DNA of 64,000 bases from Hippopus hippopus. Its lineage: Eukaryota > Mollusca > Bivalvia > Cardiida > Cardiidae. Under the pieces are notes generated by a model, which was not told the DNA's origin, did not search any database, and saw nothing but the letters and a program-made list of their open reading frames with translations. The position numbers and the translations under genes were made by a program. Where the stretch lies: contig OX328100.1 of the NCBI GenBank assembly GCA_946811185.2, positions 19,084,999-19,148,998 on the forward strand, read 5' to 3'. This document shows positions 52,799 to 63,825 of this stretch, one piece after another. Positions within the stretch are counted from its first letter, which is position 1, and each line of letters starts with the position of its first letter.

Positions 52799-53405
52799 TT
52801 GTTAGCTCCACTGGCCAAAGGCCAGAGAGCTATTGTCATGGCGTTGTGTCCGTCCGTCCGTCCGTCCGTGCGTCCGTAAACTTTTTCTTTAAAAAACTTC
52901 TCCTCAGAAACTATTGACTGGATTTTTACCAAATTTCACAGGAATGTTCCTTTAGTGGTCCTCTTTCAAATTCCTTCAAATAATTGTGTTCCATGAAGAA
53001 TTCTGGTTGCCATGGCAACCAAAGTAAAAAACCTTTAAAAATCTTCTCCTCCCAAACCGCTATTTGGATAGCATTATTATTTTGCAGGAATGTTCCTTAG
53101 ATACAGGTTTACAGAATTCCTTAAAAAAAAAAAAAATGATCTGTCAAAAAACATGGCTTTTATGGGAGACTCATTTTCCTTTTATGGTATAAAGTAAAAT
53201 CTTTGAAAAAATTCTTCTCTAAAACTATTCATTGGATTTCATTGTTGTTTTGCAGGTAAGTTCCTATGGTGGTTGTCTACCAAATTGTTTCTTCAGTGAG
53301 CTAAAATGCAGGATTGAATGATAATTGTTAAAAACTTGCTTTCACCATTATAGAAATATCAGGCCTGTGGAGCGATACAGGCAGGCGCTCAAGCGCCTCT
53401 AGTTT
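52799..53405. mobile_element. Hairpin-ended repeat (TTAGCTC ... GCGCCTCTAG)
   Basis: The left end has a hairpin CTGGCCAAAGGCCAG, then GAGCTATTGTCATGGCGTTG and a (GTCC)n array. The interior has three AAACTATT(G/C)A(C/T)TGGAT-type units, each followed by TT(A/C)..TTTGCAGGAATGTTCCT-like words. The right end has GGAGCGATACAGGCAGGC and a hairpin GGCGCT/AGCGCC, then TCTAGTTT. This end pattern is common in mollusc genomes. The hairpin-then-CTAGT end recalls Helitron-type elements, but that assignment is tentative. Confidence 0.6.
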
Positions 53406-53639
53406 GTCTTACTTTTTAAATAGGAAATTGTTCATGGCTATAAGAAATATAACTTGTCATTGTAGTGTTAATGTTGCTCTGCTTGATGAAAAAATGAAAA
53501 ATTAGATGAGATATAGAGACATAAACCTTGAAATACATGGTCTTTTTTTTTAATTCTCTGTATTCCCATAAAGTCAGACTTGCTGTAAATGAAATCAATA
53601 TTTTAGATACATTAGATTCTAAGGATGTAATTGGCAGAA

Positions 53640-53760
53640 TTCTCTTGAGGAATACTGGACAGTGTAGCGCGAAGATCACATTGTACATTTGGTTCAGTCT
53701 GATCTTGATTTGTCTGCAAAAGCACCAGCCAATATGACTTACAGGCTGGGGTTAAAGGTT
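53640..53760. mobile_element. Family B2 remnant
   Basis: GGACAGTGTAGCGCGAAGAT, GGTTCAGTCTGATCTTGATT, TGTCTGCAAAAGCACCAGCC. Confidence 0.6.
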
Positions 53761-53827
53761 ACTTACTGAAAAAAAAAAACTCAAACAGGCAGACTGGAAT
53801 TTTGCAGAAAACCAAGACAGACCACAT

Positions 53828-54236
53828 TTAATACCTTACCACACAATCCTGAGGTTTAATGACTCAGAGGAAATAGCCATGTGAAAACTGTGAGGGAAAA
53901 GGAGAAAATCCTGGTTACCAGCATTTTCTCATTTTCTCACAATGTTTACAAAAAGCCTTCCTCCCTAGGGTCATTAACTCTTTACCAAACAACCAAATTC
54001 TGGACTAGACCAAATTCAAAGCATTAACAGACAACATAATTAATGTAGCTAAAATTATGATTTCTGTCTATGATAGGGTAGAAAACATTGAGGGAAAAGG
54101 AGAAAATGCTGGTTACCAGCATTTTCTCCTTTTCCCACAATGTTTCCAAGAGGCTTCTTCCTCAGGGTTGTTAAAACTCGGGATTGTGTGGTAAAGAGTT
54201 AAAACATGGAACTGTGTGGGTAAAAGAATAGGAACA
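53828..54236. mobile_element. Older MITE family A copy (same arm at both ends) split by a younger copy
   Basis: Left: TTAATACCTTACCACACAAT, CTGAGGTTTAATGACTCAGA, centre GGTTACC, then CCTAGGGTCA-TTAA. Right after the insert: TTAA-AACATGGAACTGTGTGGGTA. Both ends are the ACGACCCTGAG-type arm. Confidence 0.78.
53978..54198 (+). mobile_element. Young MITE family A copy (221 bp), nested
   Basis: TTAA at 53974-53977 and 54199-54202; the length is the same 221 bp as two other nested copies. CTCTTTACCAAACAACCAAA to GATTGTGTGGTAAAGAG, centre GGTTACC. Confidence 0.9.
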
Positions 54237-54664
54237 TCAAGGACAGAGAAAGAATATCTGAAGACTGACATAATCTAGATCAGAGAGGGAAAATCAATAC
54301 CACATAGACAAACGTAAAATGCTTGTACAGATAAAAAAAAGAAATGCAATGCACTTTCAATGCAATATAACAGCCTGTGCTGGGGAAACCTATTTTTAGA
54401 CCATGTCTACTGATTGGCGTTTCTTGCAGTGTGTGCTGTTTAGGAATACTTAGTAAAATGTATGCAAGACTTTTTTCTCGTTTTATTTTTAAGATATGTA
54501 AAGAAACTTGTAATCCTTTCCCTGTTTGGTATACATAAAAATTTTCTGTGGTAGATGATGTTCAGAAACATTTAGATAAAAGTAAAGTTGCTTGAAAAGG
54601 GTAAAAATACACTTGTCAAACATTTTCTTGTTTTATATTTTTATTTAACTTTTATAAAGTACAG

Positions 54665-54890
54665 ATTTAATTATTTACTAAACGACAAATTCTGGAATCT
54701 ACCAAACTGAATGCAACCACTCACAACAAATTTGAAAGTAATACAATTGAATTAAAGTTTTTTGACACGGTAGAAAAAATTGTGGCGTAAGGGGAAAATG
54801 CTAGTAACCGGCATTTTATCTTATTCTAGCCATGTTTCAAAAGCATTTTATCTAGGGTTTGTGAGAACTTAGGACTGCATGGTAAAAGGT
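54665..54890 (+). mobile_element. Diverged MITE family A copy
   Basis: ATTTACTAAACGACAAATTC, GGAAAATGCTAGTAACCGGC, AGGACTGCATGGTAAAAGGT. Confidence 0.68.
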
Positions 54891-54959
54891 AAAGAATGGT
54901 CTATACTGAAAGCATTTGCATACGGGAAGTGAAAATGGCTGAAACAATGGGTTTTGTCT

Positions 54960-55310
54960 TTAACACTTTACCACACAATGCCGACTTTTAACGACCCTTA
55001 GTCTTTTGAAAACATTGTGGGAAAAGGAGAAAATGCTGGTAACCAGCATTTTCTCCTTTTCCCACAATGTTTTCTACCCTATCAAGAAAAAATTGCATCA
55101 TCTAAACCACATTGAAATTGTCGTCTGCAGATGCTTTCAATTTGGACGGGTCTAAAATGTTGTTGTATGGTAAAGGGTTAAGAGGATTTAAAAATCTTGT
55201 GAGAAAAGGAAAGCTGCTAGTTACCAGTATTTTTGCCTTTCAATGCAATGTTTTCAAATGTTTTGTATTCAGGGTCCTAAAAACAAAGGATCTGTTGATG
55301 AAGGGCTTGT
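54960..55310. mobile_element. MITE family A copy plus an abutting half copy
   Basis: 54960-55181 is complete, TTAA to TTAA, with perfect palindrome arms (ACAATGCCGACTTTTAACGA, centre GGTAACC). 55178-55305 is a right-half copy (GAGAAAAGGAAAGCTGCTAG). Confidence 0.85.
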
Positions 55311-55477
55311 AAATGAAAAGGATCTTTATACTCAGTTTGAAAAAAAAAGGTGAAAAATTGAAAAAAAAAAAGCAATTATCAGCATCTCAAGATGACAAAA
55401 GGGAAATATAGAACTATCATTAATGTGACTTCACATTGGAGGTCAACTTGCTCCAAAAATTAATCCTCTAGCAATGT

Positions 55478-55920
55478 AGCCACTGCTTTAATGACCTTGA
55501 GGAAAAAATCTTTTAAAAACATTGTGGGAAAAGGAGAAATTGCTGAAAACCAGCATTTTCTCCTTTTCCCACAAAGCTTTCTGCTGTATCAAAATCAAAC
55601 CATTTCATCCATGATTGATTCATTGGTTAAAATTACTTTCTAAATGGACCTATATAAAATTTTGTTGTATTGTAAGGGGTTTACTCTAGACCAAATGACA
55701 AGATTTTGGACACAACCAAATTAAAAGCATTTGCAGATAACAAATTAAATGTACCTCAGGTGATGATTTCTGTTTCTTACGTTCACTAACGTAGAAAGCG
55801 CTGTGAAAAAAAAAAGAAAAAAATGCTGCTTACCAGCCTTTTTTCCTTTCTTTTCCCACAATGTTTTCAAAAGCATTCTTCTTCAGGGACATTGAAACTG
55901 TAGATGGTGTGGTAAAGGGT
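55478..55920. mobile_element. Two MITE family A copies
   Basis: 55478-55685 (CACTGCTTTAATGACCTTGA, GGAGAAATTGCTGAAAACCA). 55686-55920 (GACCAAATGACAAGATTTTG, an A-rich damaged palindrome, GTGTGGTAAAGGGTTG). Confidence 0.74.
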
Positions 55921-56187
55921 TGTAGGGGTTTCACTTGCACAATGCTGTCATCTAGACTGAATGGACAGAATTCTTGAGGTAATGTTATACCGAAATATGG
56001 CTGCTTTTCTGTCAGGTATTGTATTACTTTGAGATATACATGCTAGATAATTTGACTACTTATATTTCATGTACATAATGGTATTAAATATCAGCATTTA
56101 AAATATTTGTAGGCAGCTGAATACCACAGGTTATCTGAGAAATTTTTCGTTTTATTTATTTATTATTGTTACTTAATATAACATGAC

Positions 56188-56590
56188 CCTTTATTTCACA
56201 GTCCGGAGTTTTAAAGGCCCTGACCAAACAAGCTTTTGAAAACATGGTGGGAAAAGGAGAAAATGCTGGTAACCAGCATTTTCTCCTTTTCTCACAATGT
56301 TTTCTTCCCTTCAAAAACACATTATTTGTTTAATGAGGCTCACTGTGTTGTCTGGAAATCCTTTAAAGTTGAACAAGTCCAGAATTTAGATCTGGTAAAG
56401 GGTTAACTCTTTGCCAGGACTGGAAAAGTTTTGATGTATCCAAATGAAAGAATTTGCAGAAGACAAATAAAGCTCAGATGATGGGATTTGTTTTCTAAAA
56501 GGCAAGAAACATTGTAGGAGAAAGTGCAGTTACTTATTGCAAGCAACTTCTCATTTTCTACAATGCTTTCAAAAGCTGTGATAGAAAAGG
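56188..56590. mobile_element. Two MITE family A copies sharing a TTAA
   Basis: 56188-56406 inverse (CTTTATTTCACAGTCCGGAG, centre GGTAACC, GATCTGGTAAAGGGTTAA). 56403-56590 diverged. Confidence 0.76.
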
Positions 56591-56607
56591 TTGCTGAAGC
56601 TCATATC

Positions 56608-56847
56608 AGCCATGCCCTGTCAAAAGGGGGTTTAATTCATCTCCATGATGCATGATACCAAGCAAGTCATCACATTATTATGGATCCATAAAATTCATTT
56701 TGTATAATAACCTACTAATTCATGAAGTACATTGGTCCTTTGGCATTCAGAGAATATATGGAAAGTAAAAAGATTCGACCACAGGCTGACCTAGATTGAT
56801 ACTTTTTGCAGATGCATTAAACCCCCTTTTCACACTGCATGGCTCAT
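56608..56847. mobile_element. MITE family C copy
   Basis: CAGCCATGCCCTGTCAAAAG, GATGCATGATACCAAGCAAG, TTATTATGGATCCATAAAAT, GACCACAGGCTGACCTAGAT, CCCCCTTTTCACACTGCATG. Confidence 0.82.
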
Positions 56848-57224
56848 ACCTTTCAACTACTGTGGCATATTAAGTTTTACTTTTGGAATATTATGGTAAC
56901 AATTTCATCCATTGCACGAAAAGGGCTAATTTAGGTGCTTATGTTTTCCATGTAAATTGAGTTCAGATTGCAAAGGATAATCAACCCTGAATTAACATTT
57001 TTTAAATACATATAAAAGCATTGTTACAAGAGGAGAAATTGTTCTATACAAGCAATTTATCTTTTTTCAACATGTTTACTAATTGGCTGCTTAAAGGTGA
57101 AAAAAAAAAGTTGTCTGCAAGTGGTATTGTGTTAATTTATGAAATGTATAATGGGAGTATTGTTGAATTGTAAATGTGTCAGTTTGCCAGTGATTTGTGC
57201 TTGTTTCTGTAATGTCTGTATTGC

Positions 57225-57357
57225 CATGTTTTGAGAACTTGGACTGTATTCAGTGACTGTTCTAATTTTAAATTTGTAAGGCTAGCTATCTGATTGGCTG
57301 ATACAATCTGTCTAAGCCAATCAGATGGATTGTCACTGAATTCAGAATTAGAGTAAT
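57225..57357. repeat. Inverted repeat, family G-like
   Basis: GGACTGTATTCAGTGACTGT with TCTAATTTTAAATT on the left and GTCACTGAATTCAGAATTAG on the right flank the inverted pair ATCTGATTGGCT / AGCCAATCAGAT. Confidence 0.65.
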
Positions 57358-57367
57358 TTGTATTTGA

Positions 57368-57627
57368 ATGGCACTCTGGGAAGAGGTGGTTTAGTGCATT
57401 TTTATGATGCATTATACCAAGCAATCATCACATAATTATGGATCCATAAAATCTACTTTGTCCAACAACTGACTGAAGCTGGAGAAAGAATAGTCCTTGG
57501 ACCTGGAGAAGATTTTCAAAAAGCAAAAAGTTTTGACGAATGTCAGCCTTTTTAGACTGTGCAGGCTGACACACACTGATGAATTTTTTTCAGATGCATT
57601 AAACTGCCTTTTCACAGAGCATGACTA
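57368..57627. mobile_element. MITE family C copy
   Basis: AGTGCATTTTTATGATGCAT, TAATTATGGATCCATAAAAT, TGTCAGCCTTTTTAGACTGT with GCAGGCTGACA, and CAGATGCATTAAACTGCC. Confidence 0.8.
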
Positions 57628-57985
57628 AATTATAGAATTGTTTGTGAGTACAGCCCTTGTTTCATTTTGTGTCTGAAAGCTCAACGTTGTTATATGAAAA
57701 TGTATGTTATATCAAGTGCTATAACACTATTATTTTCCATATCACCAAAAGAAAAATCATAACCCTCCATTGTACATAATATTCATGATTATCACTTATT
57801 TATATTTAAAAAAGCCTCAGTGGTCATTTCCCTTCAAGGGTGTAAATTTAGATCATACCATACCAGTTTGTACTGTGTCTATGGACCTTCACCCCACCAT
57901 TTCTCTGGCGCCCCCCCCCCCTTTTTTTTTTTTACTTCGAATAATAGACCAATAGAATTCATAGGGTGGAAAAATTCAATAAAGA

Positions 57986-58209
57986 TTAACTCATTACCAA
58001 ACAACAAATTTTAGACTGGTCCAAATTGAAAGGATTTGCAGACAATAAATTCAACATGGCTCATATGACAAAATTTGACCCTGATAGGGTAGAAAACATT
58101 GTTGGAAAAGGAGAAAATGCTGGTTACCAGCATTTTCTCCTTTTCCCACAATGTTTTCAAAAACCTTCCTATGTGTCATTGAATTTTGGATTATGTGCTA
58201 CAGGGTTAA
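57986..58209 (+). mobile_element. MITE family A copy
   Basis: TTAACTCATTACCAAACAAC, AGACTGGTCCAAATTGAAAG, centre GGTTACC, ATTATGTGCTACAGGGTTAA. Confidence 0.88.
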
Positions 58210-58489
58210 GAAAAGTATTTAAAAAGATGGTAAATTTTTCATACCACTGTTTTTCAATGTCTTAAAAAAAATTTATTACAAATTTGTCAGAACATGCCAT
58301 TTGAAATATTTGAAAAAAAATCTGTAAGAATATGATGTTACAAATTTTTGAAAGCTTTTAGAAGTTTCTATTATACTGCCACATAATGGCAGCCTTGAAA
58401 TTTGAAAGGGCTCAAACATGCATGTGTACACATGCTGCCAGTTGTTGAATTCTTTTGAATTAAGTTTTATTCTAGAGAGGAGTGTTAAG

Positions 58490-59028
58490 GAAACAACAAA
58501 ATTTTAGACTGGTCCTAATTGGAAACATTTGTACAAAACAAACTAACAATTAATTGCAGCACAAATGATAAGATGTGTCTTTGAAAAGGTAGAAAACATT
58601 CTTTTCCACAATGTTTTCTGAAGTCGTTTTTCTCAGGGTTGTTAAAACTTGGGACTGTGTGGTGAAGGGCTAAGTAATATATAAAGCAAAAAGAAGACTC
58701 TTCTTAATCTCCATAGAACCACTTTCCTGCCCCCTCCTTTTTTAGACAACAAAAAATCTTTTGAAATGTTATAGGAAACCTACTGGGTTTGCAGTCATAT
58801 TAACTCATTACCAAACGACAATATTTTAGGCTTATCCAAATCAAAAGCATTTGCAGACGACAAAATAAAAGTGACTGAAAATTTGAAATTTGTTTTGTGA
58901 CGGGTAGAAAACATTGTGGAAAAAGGAGAAAATGCTGGTAACCAGCATTTTCTCCTTTTCCCACAATGTTTTCTAAAGGCTTCTTTCTCAGGGTCGTCAA
59001 AAGTATGGATTGTGTGGTAATTGGTTAA
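58490..59028 (+). mobile_element. Two MITE family A copies
   Basis: 58490-58672 lacks most of its palindrome: GAAAACATTC joins directly to TTTTCCACAATG. 58800-59028 is complete, TTAA to TTAA, with plus-type arms but centre GGTAACC. Confidence 0.85.
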
Positions 59029-59094
59029 TGTACCTATACTTTGCATAAATTTTACACATTGCAGTATAATACATGTACAGTATCTTAGGCTTAA

Positions 59095-59758
59095 ACTCTT
59101 TATATCAAAATTGCAAGCATTTGCAGGCAAAAATTATTTGTGGCTCAGAGGTTTGTGTTTTTGAAATGTTGTGAAACTTTGTGGGACAAGGAGAAAATGC
59201 TGTGTATTTTCTCCTTTTTGCAGAATGTTTTCAAAAGCCATCTAGGGGGTTGTGTAGTCTGTAAACAAAGGATGGTGTGGGTGAGGGTTAAGGGAGTCCT
59301 AGTTTTTTAACTAAAGATTCTTTATAAATGCACCTGAAAGGTTGATGATCACTGGGGCAATTTGTTATACTTTTTAAACATGTCTGTTATTCTGAAACAC
59401 AAGTTGTATCATAAAATGTATACTTGTACCACAATTTGTCTTCTATCATTGTTTTTAATGTTAAGAAAAGATCTAAAGGCATGGATATGTGAAATTGAAA
59501 AAAAGTACAAAGTTTATTATGATGCTATATTATATAAATCTTTACCAAACACCAAAATTTAGTCTTGACCAAACTCAAAGCATTTGCAGAAGCCAAATTA
59601 AATGCCAATCAGGTTATGGGATTTGTCATCCAAAGCATGGAAAATATTGTTGAAAAAGGAGCAAATGCTGGTTACAAGCGTTTTCTCCTTTTCCCACAAT
59701 ATTTTCAAAAGCTTTCTTCTTCATTTTTGTCAATATCAGGACTGTTTTGTAAAGGGTT
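59095..59758 (+). mobile_element. Two MITE family A copies
   Basis: 59095-59292 (AATTGCAAGCATTTGCAGGC, GGACAAGGAGAAAATGCTGT, palindrome right arm short). 59538-59758 (CTTTACCAAACACCAAAATT, centre GGTTACA, TTTTGTAAAGGGTTG). Confidence 0.74.
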
Positions 59759-60007
59759 GTGTGTTAAACTATGAACTAGTATTTTTCATTATTAACAATG
59801 ACAGTATGACAACTTGTGAACATATATTTTTCATTTTGTTTCTGTAAGTGTATTGTTAGCCCAGCTACAGCTGACGTCTTTCAAAAGTGATTTAACTTGT
59901 CACCTGCAGAGGAATTGCAGTAGACTGCTTTTAAAATATTGCTTGTAACAACCAATTTCTCTGTCTGCCAAAATGTTGGCTTTTGTACATATATTTGACC
60001 TTTATTA

Positions 60008-60233
60008 GCCCTTTACCACTAAATCTCAAGTTTTAACGACTCTGAGAAAGAAAGCTGTTAAAACGTTTTGGGAAATGGAGGAAATGCTGGTAACCAGCAT
60101 TTTCTCCTTTTTCCTACAATGTTTTCAATCCTATCAAAGACAGATATCATCATTTGAGCTATATTGAAAATGTTGTCTGTAAATGCTTTCAATTTGGGCT
60201 AGTCTAAGATATTGTTGTTTGGTAAAGAGGTAA
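60008..60233 (-). mobile_element. MITE family A copy
   Basis: CCCTTTACCACTAAATCTCA, TAACGACTCTGAGAAAGAAA, centre GGTAACC, GGCTAGTCTAAGATATTGTT. Confidence 0.82.
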
Positions 60234-60548
60234 TATTAATCACTCATATATTACAAGGATACTTTCAAAGTTGTCTGCTTCAATGTTTTTCCCAAAACAA
60301 GATGGTAGAAGCCCATTTCTCATTATGTTCAATGTACATCAATTTTTGGTCGTTTCATTCTCTCATATAACAGGGCAGAGGTTCTCTAAACTTTATATTA
60401 GATTTTGCCTTTGCCATTGACAGATTATGAAAACATTGTGATAACAAAAGTAAGTGCTTATTACAAGCAATTGCTTCAGTTTTCTTCTTTTACGGCAATA
60501 TTTCCATGTTACTAAACAAAGGATAATGATAATTCATTTTCTTGAGAT

Positions 60549-60800
60549 ATGAGGCAACTCTGGCAAAAGGGACCGTGATTCAATATACCGAGCAAGTCAT
60601 CACATAATTATGGATCCATAAAATACATTTTGTGTAACAACTGGCTGAATCGTAAGGTAGAATGTCCTTGGACATGTAGACAATTTACCGAAAGCAAAAA
60701 GTTTCAACACAGCTCAGCCTGTGTGGACAGTGCAGGCTGACCCGGGTCGATACTTTTTTTGTGGATGCATTAAACCCCTTTATCACAGAGCATAGCTCAT
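60549..60800. mobile_element. MITE family C copy
   Basis: GCAACTCTGGCAAAAGGGAC, CATAATTATGGATCCATAAA, hairpin CTCAGCCTGTGTGGACAGTG with CAGGCTGACCCGGG, ATCACAGAGCATAGCTCA. Confidence 0.82.
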
Positions 60801-60826
60801 ATAGTTATCTTTCAGTTCATTGGCTC

Positions 60827-61054
60827 TTAACTCTTTACCAAACGACAATATTTTAGACTGGTCCAAATTCAAAGCATTTGCAGACGACAAATTAAATGTT
60901 GCTCAAATGATGGGATTTGTTTCTGAAAGGTTAGAAAACATTGTGTGAAAAGGAGAAAATGTTGGTTGCCAGCATTTTCTCCTTTTCCCACAATGTTTTC
61001 AAAAGTCTAGTCTCCCAGGTTCGTTAAAACTCGGGATTGTGTGGTAAAGGGTTG
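60827..61054 (+). mobile_element. MITE family A copy
   Basis: TTAACTCTTTACCAAACGAC, GACGACAAATTAAATGTTGC (an unoccupied internal TTAA), centre GGTTGCC, GGGATTGTGTGGTAAAGGGT. Confidence 0.88.
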
Positions 61055-61514
61055 ATATATCTTGGAAAACAATACTCTATAAGTAAAAAGAACTAGTTGT
61101 GAAATATTTTCTGATGGAAGAGAAAGATGATCAACTCTCTGATACTGTTTGAAATTAAGGTTGAATAGCTGTGGGATACAATACACGGTTGTAGGGGCCG
61201 AAAAAGGGTCCATTGTATAACATACTTACTCTGCTAGTGCTATATTTGGACGGTACGTTTGTTTTGACCATGTTGATATTTTGTGTGTTATAAATGGCCT
61301 GCCACCCTTTATAATACTAGTAAAGGTTTGGAAAACCCTTGAGTGGAAATTTATATACATACTTAAAACATTGAGGAAAAGAAAGCATTTACTTAATACA
61401 AGCAACTTTTTTCCTTTCCGTCAAAATCTTTACCACTTAATCAACTTGTAGAGCACTAAGTAAACCTAACAAACACTTTTAGTCAAGAAATTTTGCCCAA
61501 CTAATTGCATATTC

Positions 61515-61660
61515 TAGGTTGCACATAATTATCCAGAATTTCTCAGCTAAGTGGACAGTTTTGATCAAAGATCAGACTGCACATTTTTTGCTGTCTGATC
61601 TTAATCTACACTGGCCACAAAGGCAATCAACGCTCTGATAGGCACTGTAAGGGATGAGGA
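61515..61660 (+). mobile_element. MITE family B2 copy
   Basis: ATCCAGAATTTCTCAGCTAA, GTGGACAGTTTTGATCAAAG, hairpin GATCAGACTGCACATTTTTT, CTACACTGGCCACAAAGGCA. Confidence 0.7.
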
Positions 61661-61851
61661 AAAGAATTTTTCTTTGGTAATACATGTAGTACAAGGTAGT
61701 TATATGTGTAAATTAGCTATCATGATAAAGGGTGAAAAGGATTTAGTCATAAAAACTTGTTACTATTAGACTGAACAAGATCTACTGGTATTTCAAGACC
61801 AAAATGATACTTGTTGTTGGCATTCACAAATACAGATAATTTGCCATTTAT

Positions 61852-62052
61852 TTAACCCTTATCCTGCTAAATAAAAGAAATGAAACTTTCCAAACCCAAA
61901 TATTGCTGTTTGAAAGTTATATTTGGAGGAAATATATCTCCTTATCGGACAGTGTAGATCAAAGATCAGTCTGCACGTTCTGTGCAGTCTGATCTTGATC
62001 TACGCTGTCTGCAAAAGGTCAATTAGTCGCGTTTTAGCAGCCTAAAGGTTAA
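61852..62052 (+). mobile_element. MITE family B, full copy
   Basis: TTAACCCTTATCCTGCTAAA, CTTATCGGACAGTGTAGATC, hairpin GATCAGTCTGCACGTTCTGT, TTAGCAGCCTAAAGGTTAA. Its right TTAA is also the left end of the next family A copy. Confidence 0.88.
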
Positions 62053-62318
62053 TTTTTTACCAGACAATGAAATAATAGACTTGCCTGCAAGCAGTTTCAG
62101 AGGTCAATTTCCACAAATAGTATGTTGCTCATATGATAGGATTTGAAAGCACAGACAACATTGTGTGGAAAAAGGAGAAAATGCTGGTTTCCAGCATTTT
62201 CTCCTTTTCCCACAATCTTTTCTACCCTGTAAAAGACCAAGTCCGTCTTTTGAGCCACAGTTAATTTGTCATCTGTATTACAAGTCCAAAATATTGTCGT
62301 TTGATAAGGAGTTGTTAA
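62049..62318. mobile_element. MITE family A chimera with the same arm at both ends
   Basis: Left: TTAATTTTTTACCAGACAAT with ATAGACTTGCC. Right: CACAGTTAATTTGTCATCTG, CAAGTCCAAAATATTGTCGT. Both are the GACAAGTC-type arm around an intact palindrome with centre GGTTTCC. Confidence 0.75.
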
Positions 62319-62527
62319 ATAGACTCTTTGGTGCTGAATGTTTACTTTTATTTTCCAATTTGAACAAAATACCAACATTGAAGTTGAAATTCAATATGTA
62401 CTCGTCATAATGTCCTTTATGTATGCATATATAGTATTCAGTGGTATTAAATAAATGTTGTGGATTAATCTCTGCTCTTTGTTTATAGTTTTAGGATTAA
62501 CCTAGCCCAAATACACAACAAACACCT

Positions 62528-62803
62528 GGGCCCTGATTCACCAACCATTCTTAAGACCGTTCCCAGTTTTATGCAACAGAATTTTCTAAACTCAAAAGTA
62601 ACACAACTTCTGGTTGTGTTTAGCCAATTAGGAAAATTTGAAAAATGTTCGAGAAAAAGATTAAGAACGCTATTAAGTATCATTGGTGAGTATGGACCCT
62701 GGGTCCTTATTCAACCAAATGGTTTGGCCAGTCAGATTTCAAATTTAGAAAATCTTGAAGAATAAGACAATGTCCCGTGGAATGGTTTGTGAATACAGAC
62801 CCT
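62528..62803. repeat. Repeat family G, two head-to-head units
   Basis: GGGCCCTGATTCACCAACCA ... CATTGGTGAGTATGGACCCT is one inverted-repeat unit; GGGTCCTTATTCAACCAAAT ... GGTTTGTGAATACAGACCCT is a second, immediately adjacent. Confidence 0.7.
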
Positions 62804-62829
62804 AGTCTATGCCTTACTCTGTGGGGTTC

Positions 62830-63058
62830 GTGACGGCTCAGTAGTGAGGGTTTCTCAACCTGGAGACCATGAGTTTCGATCCTCTCTCAAAGCACTTAAC
62901 TTGTTGTGATTTAACAGAGCAAGACTTAGTGCTAGTCAACTAGGGACACACAACAGAACGAGACTTTAAAGATCCTGCGTATGTGCTGGTCAACCAGTGT
63001 CACACAAGAATGAATGAGCTGTCACAGTGATACAACTGAAATAATTAGCAAAGAGCAT
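62830..63058 (+). mobile_element. tRNA-derived SINE, divergent type
   Basis: GACGGCTCAGTAGTGAGGGT and GACCATGAGTTTCGATCCTC are A- and B-box-like. The 3' part GAGCTGTCACAGTGATACAA with CTGAAATAAT matches the SINE at 45450. Confidence 0.68.
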
Positions 63059-63319
63059 CGTTCAGCCAGCGAAATAATCAGAGCCATTCTGTTGATATCT
63101 TCGAAAAAAAAAAAAACCAGTGATTTCTCCTTTTCCTACAGTGTTTTTGTGGCTGAGTTGTTCTGTCCTAGCCAATTGTGTTGCTTGTCTTTGAATTAGG
63201 AATAGTATTTATGTATACTGGTTCGTAAATTTAGCTTATGGTTCCAACACATAAACTGCTGTATGGTTTTTCTATGCCACTCTCAGTTATATCATAGCGT
63301 CAGCTCAACCCTTGATTTC

Positions 63320-63592
63320 TAATGAGCTATGCTCCGTAAGAAAGTGGGTTTCATTCATCTGTAAGAAGTATCTACCCGAACCAGCCTGTGCAGTCCACGC
63401 AGGCTAACATAGGTTGAAACATTCTTACTATTTGTAAATTTTCTGCATGCCCAGGGACCCCTCTACCTCGTGATTCAGTCGGTAGTTGGACAAAATGGAT
63501 TTTTATGAATACATAATTATGCGATGACTTGCTTGATTTTATACATCACGGAGATGCATCAAACTGCCCCGTTTGCCAGAGCATGACTCAAA
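63320..63592. mobile_element. MITE family C copy
   Basis: GAGCTATGCTCCGTAAGAAA, hairpin ACCAGCCTGTGCAGTCCACG with CAGGCTAACATAGG, CATAATTATGCGATGACTTG, TTTGCCAGAGCATGACTCA. Confidence 0.84.
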
Positions 63593-63825
63593 TTCATGTG
63601 CAATCTGATCTTGATCTATACTAGCGCTATTTGGCAAGGTTGAAGGCGAAATCGAAAGCAGTGATGCTTAGACAAGATTAAACACACCAGTTCAATGGAT
63701 ATGGCCATTCATACAAATCTAGGTGCAAATACATCTTCCCATTTACACAGACACAGATTGTCAAATGGATTGCTATTTAACGATAATGAACTGAGCAACT
63801 CTGAAATACCTTTCAACCCTAAACC

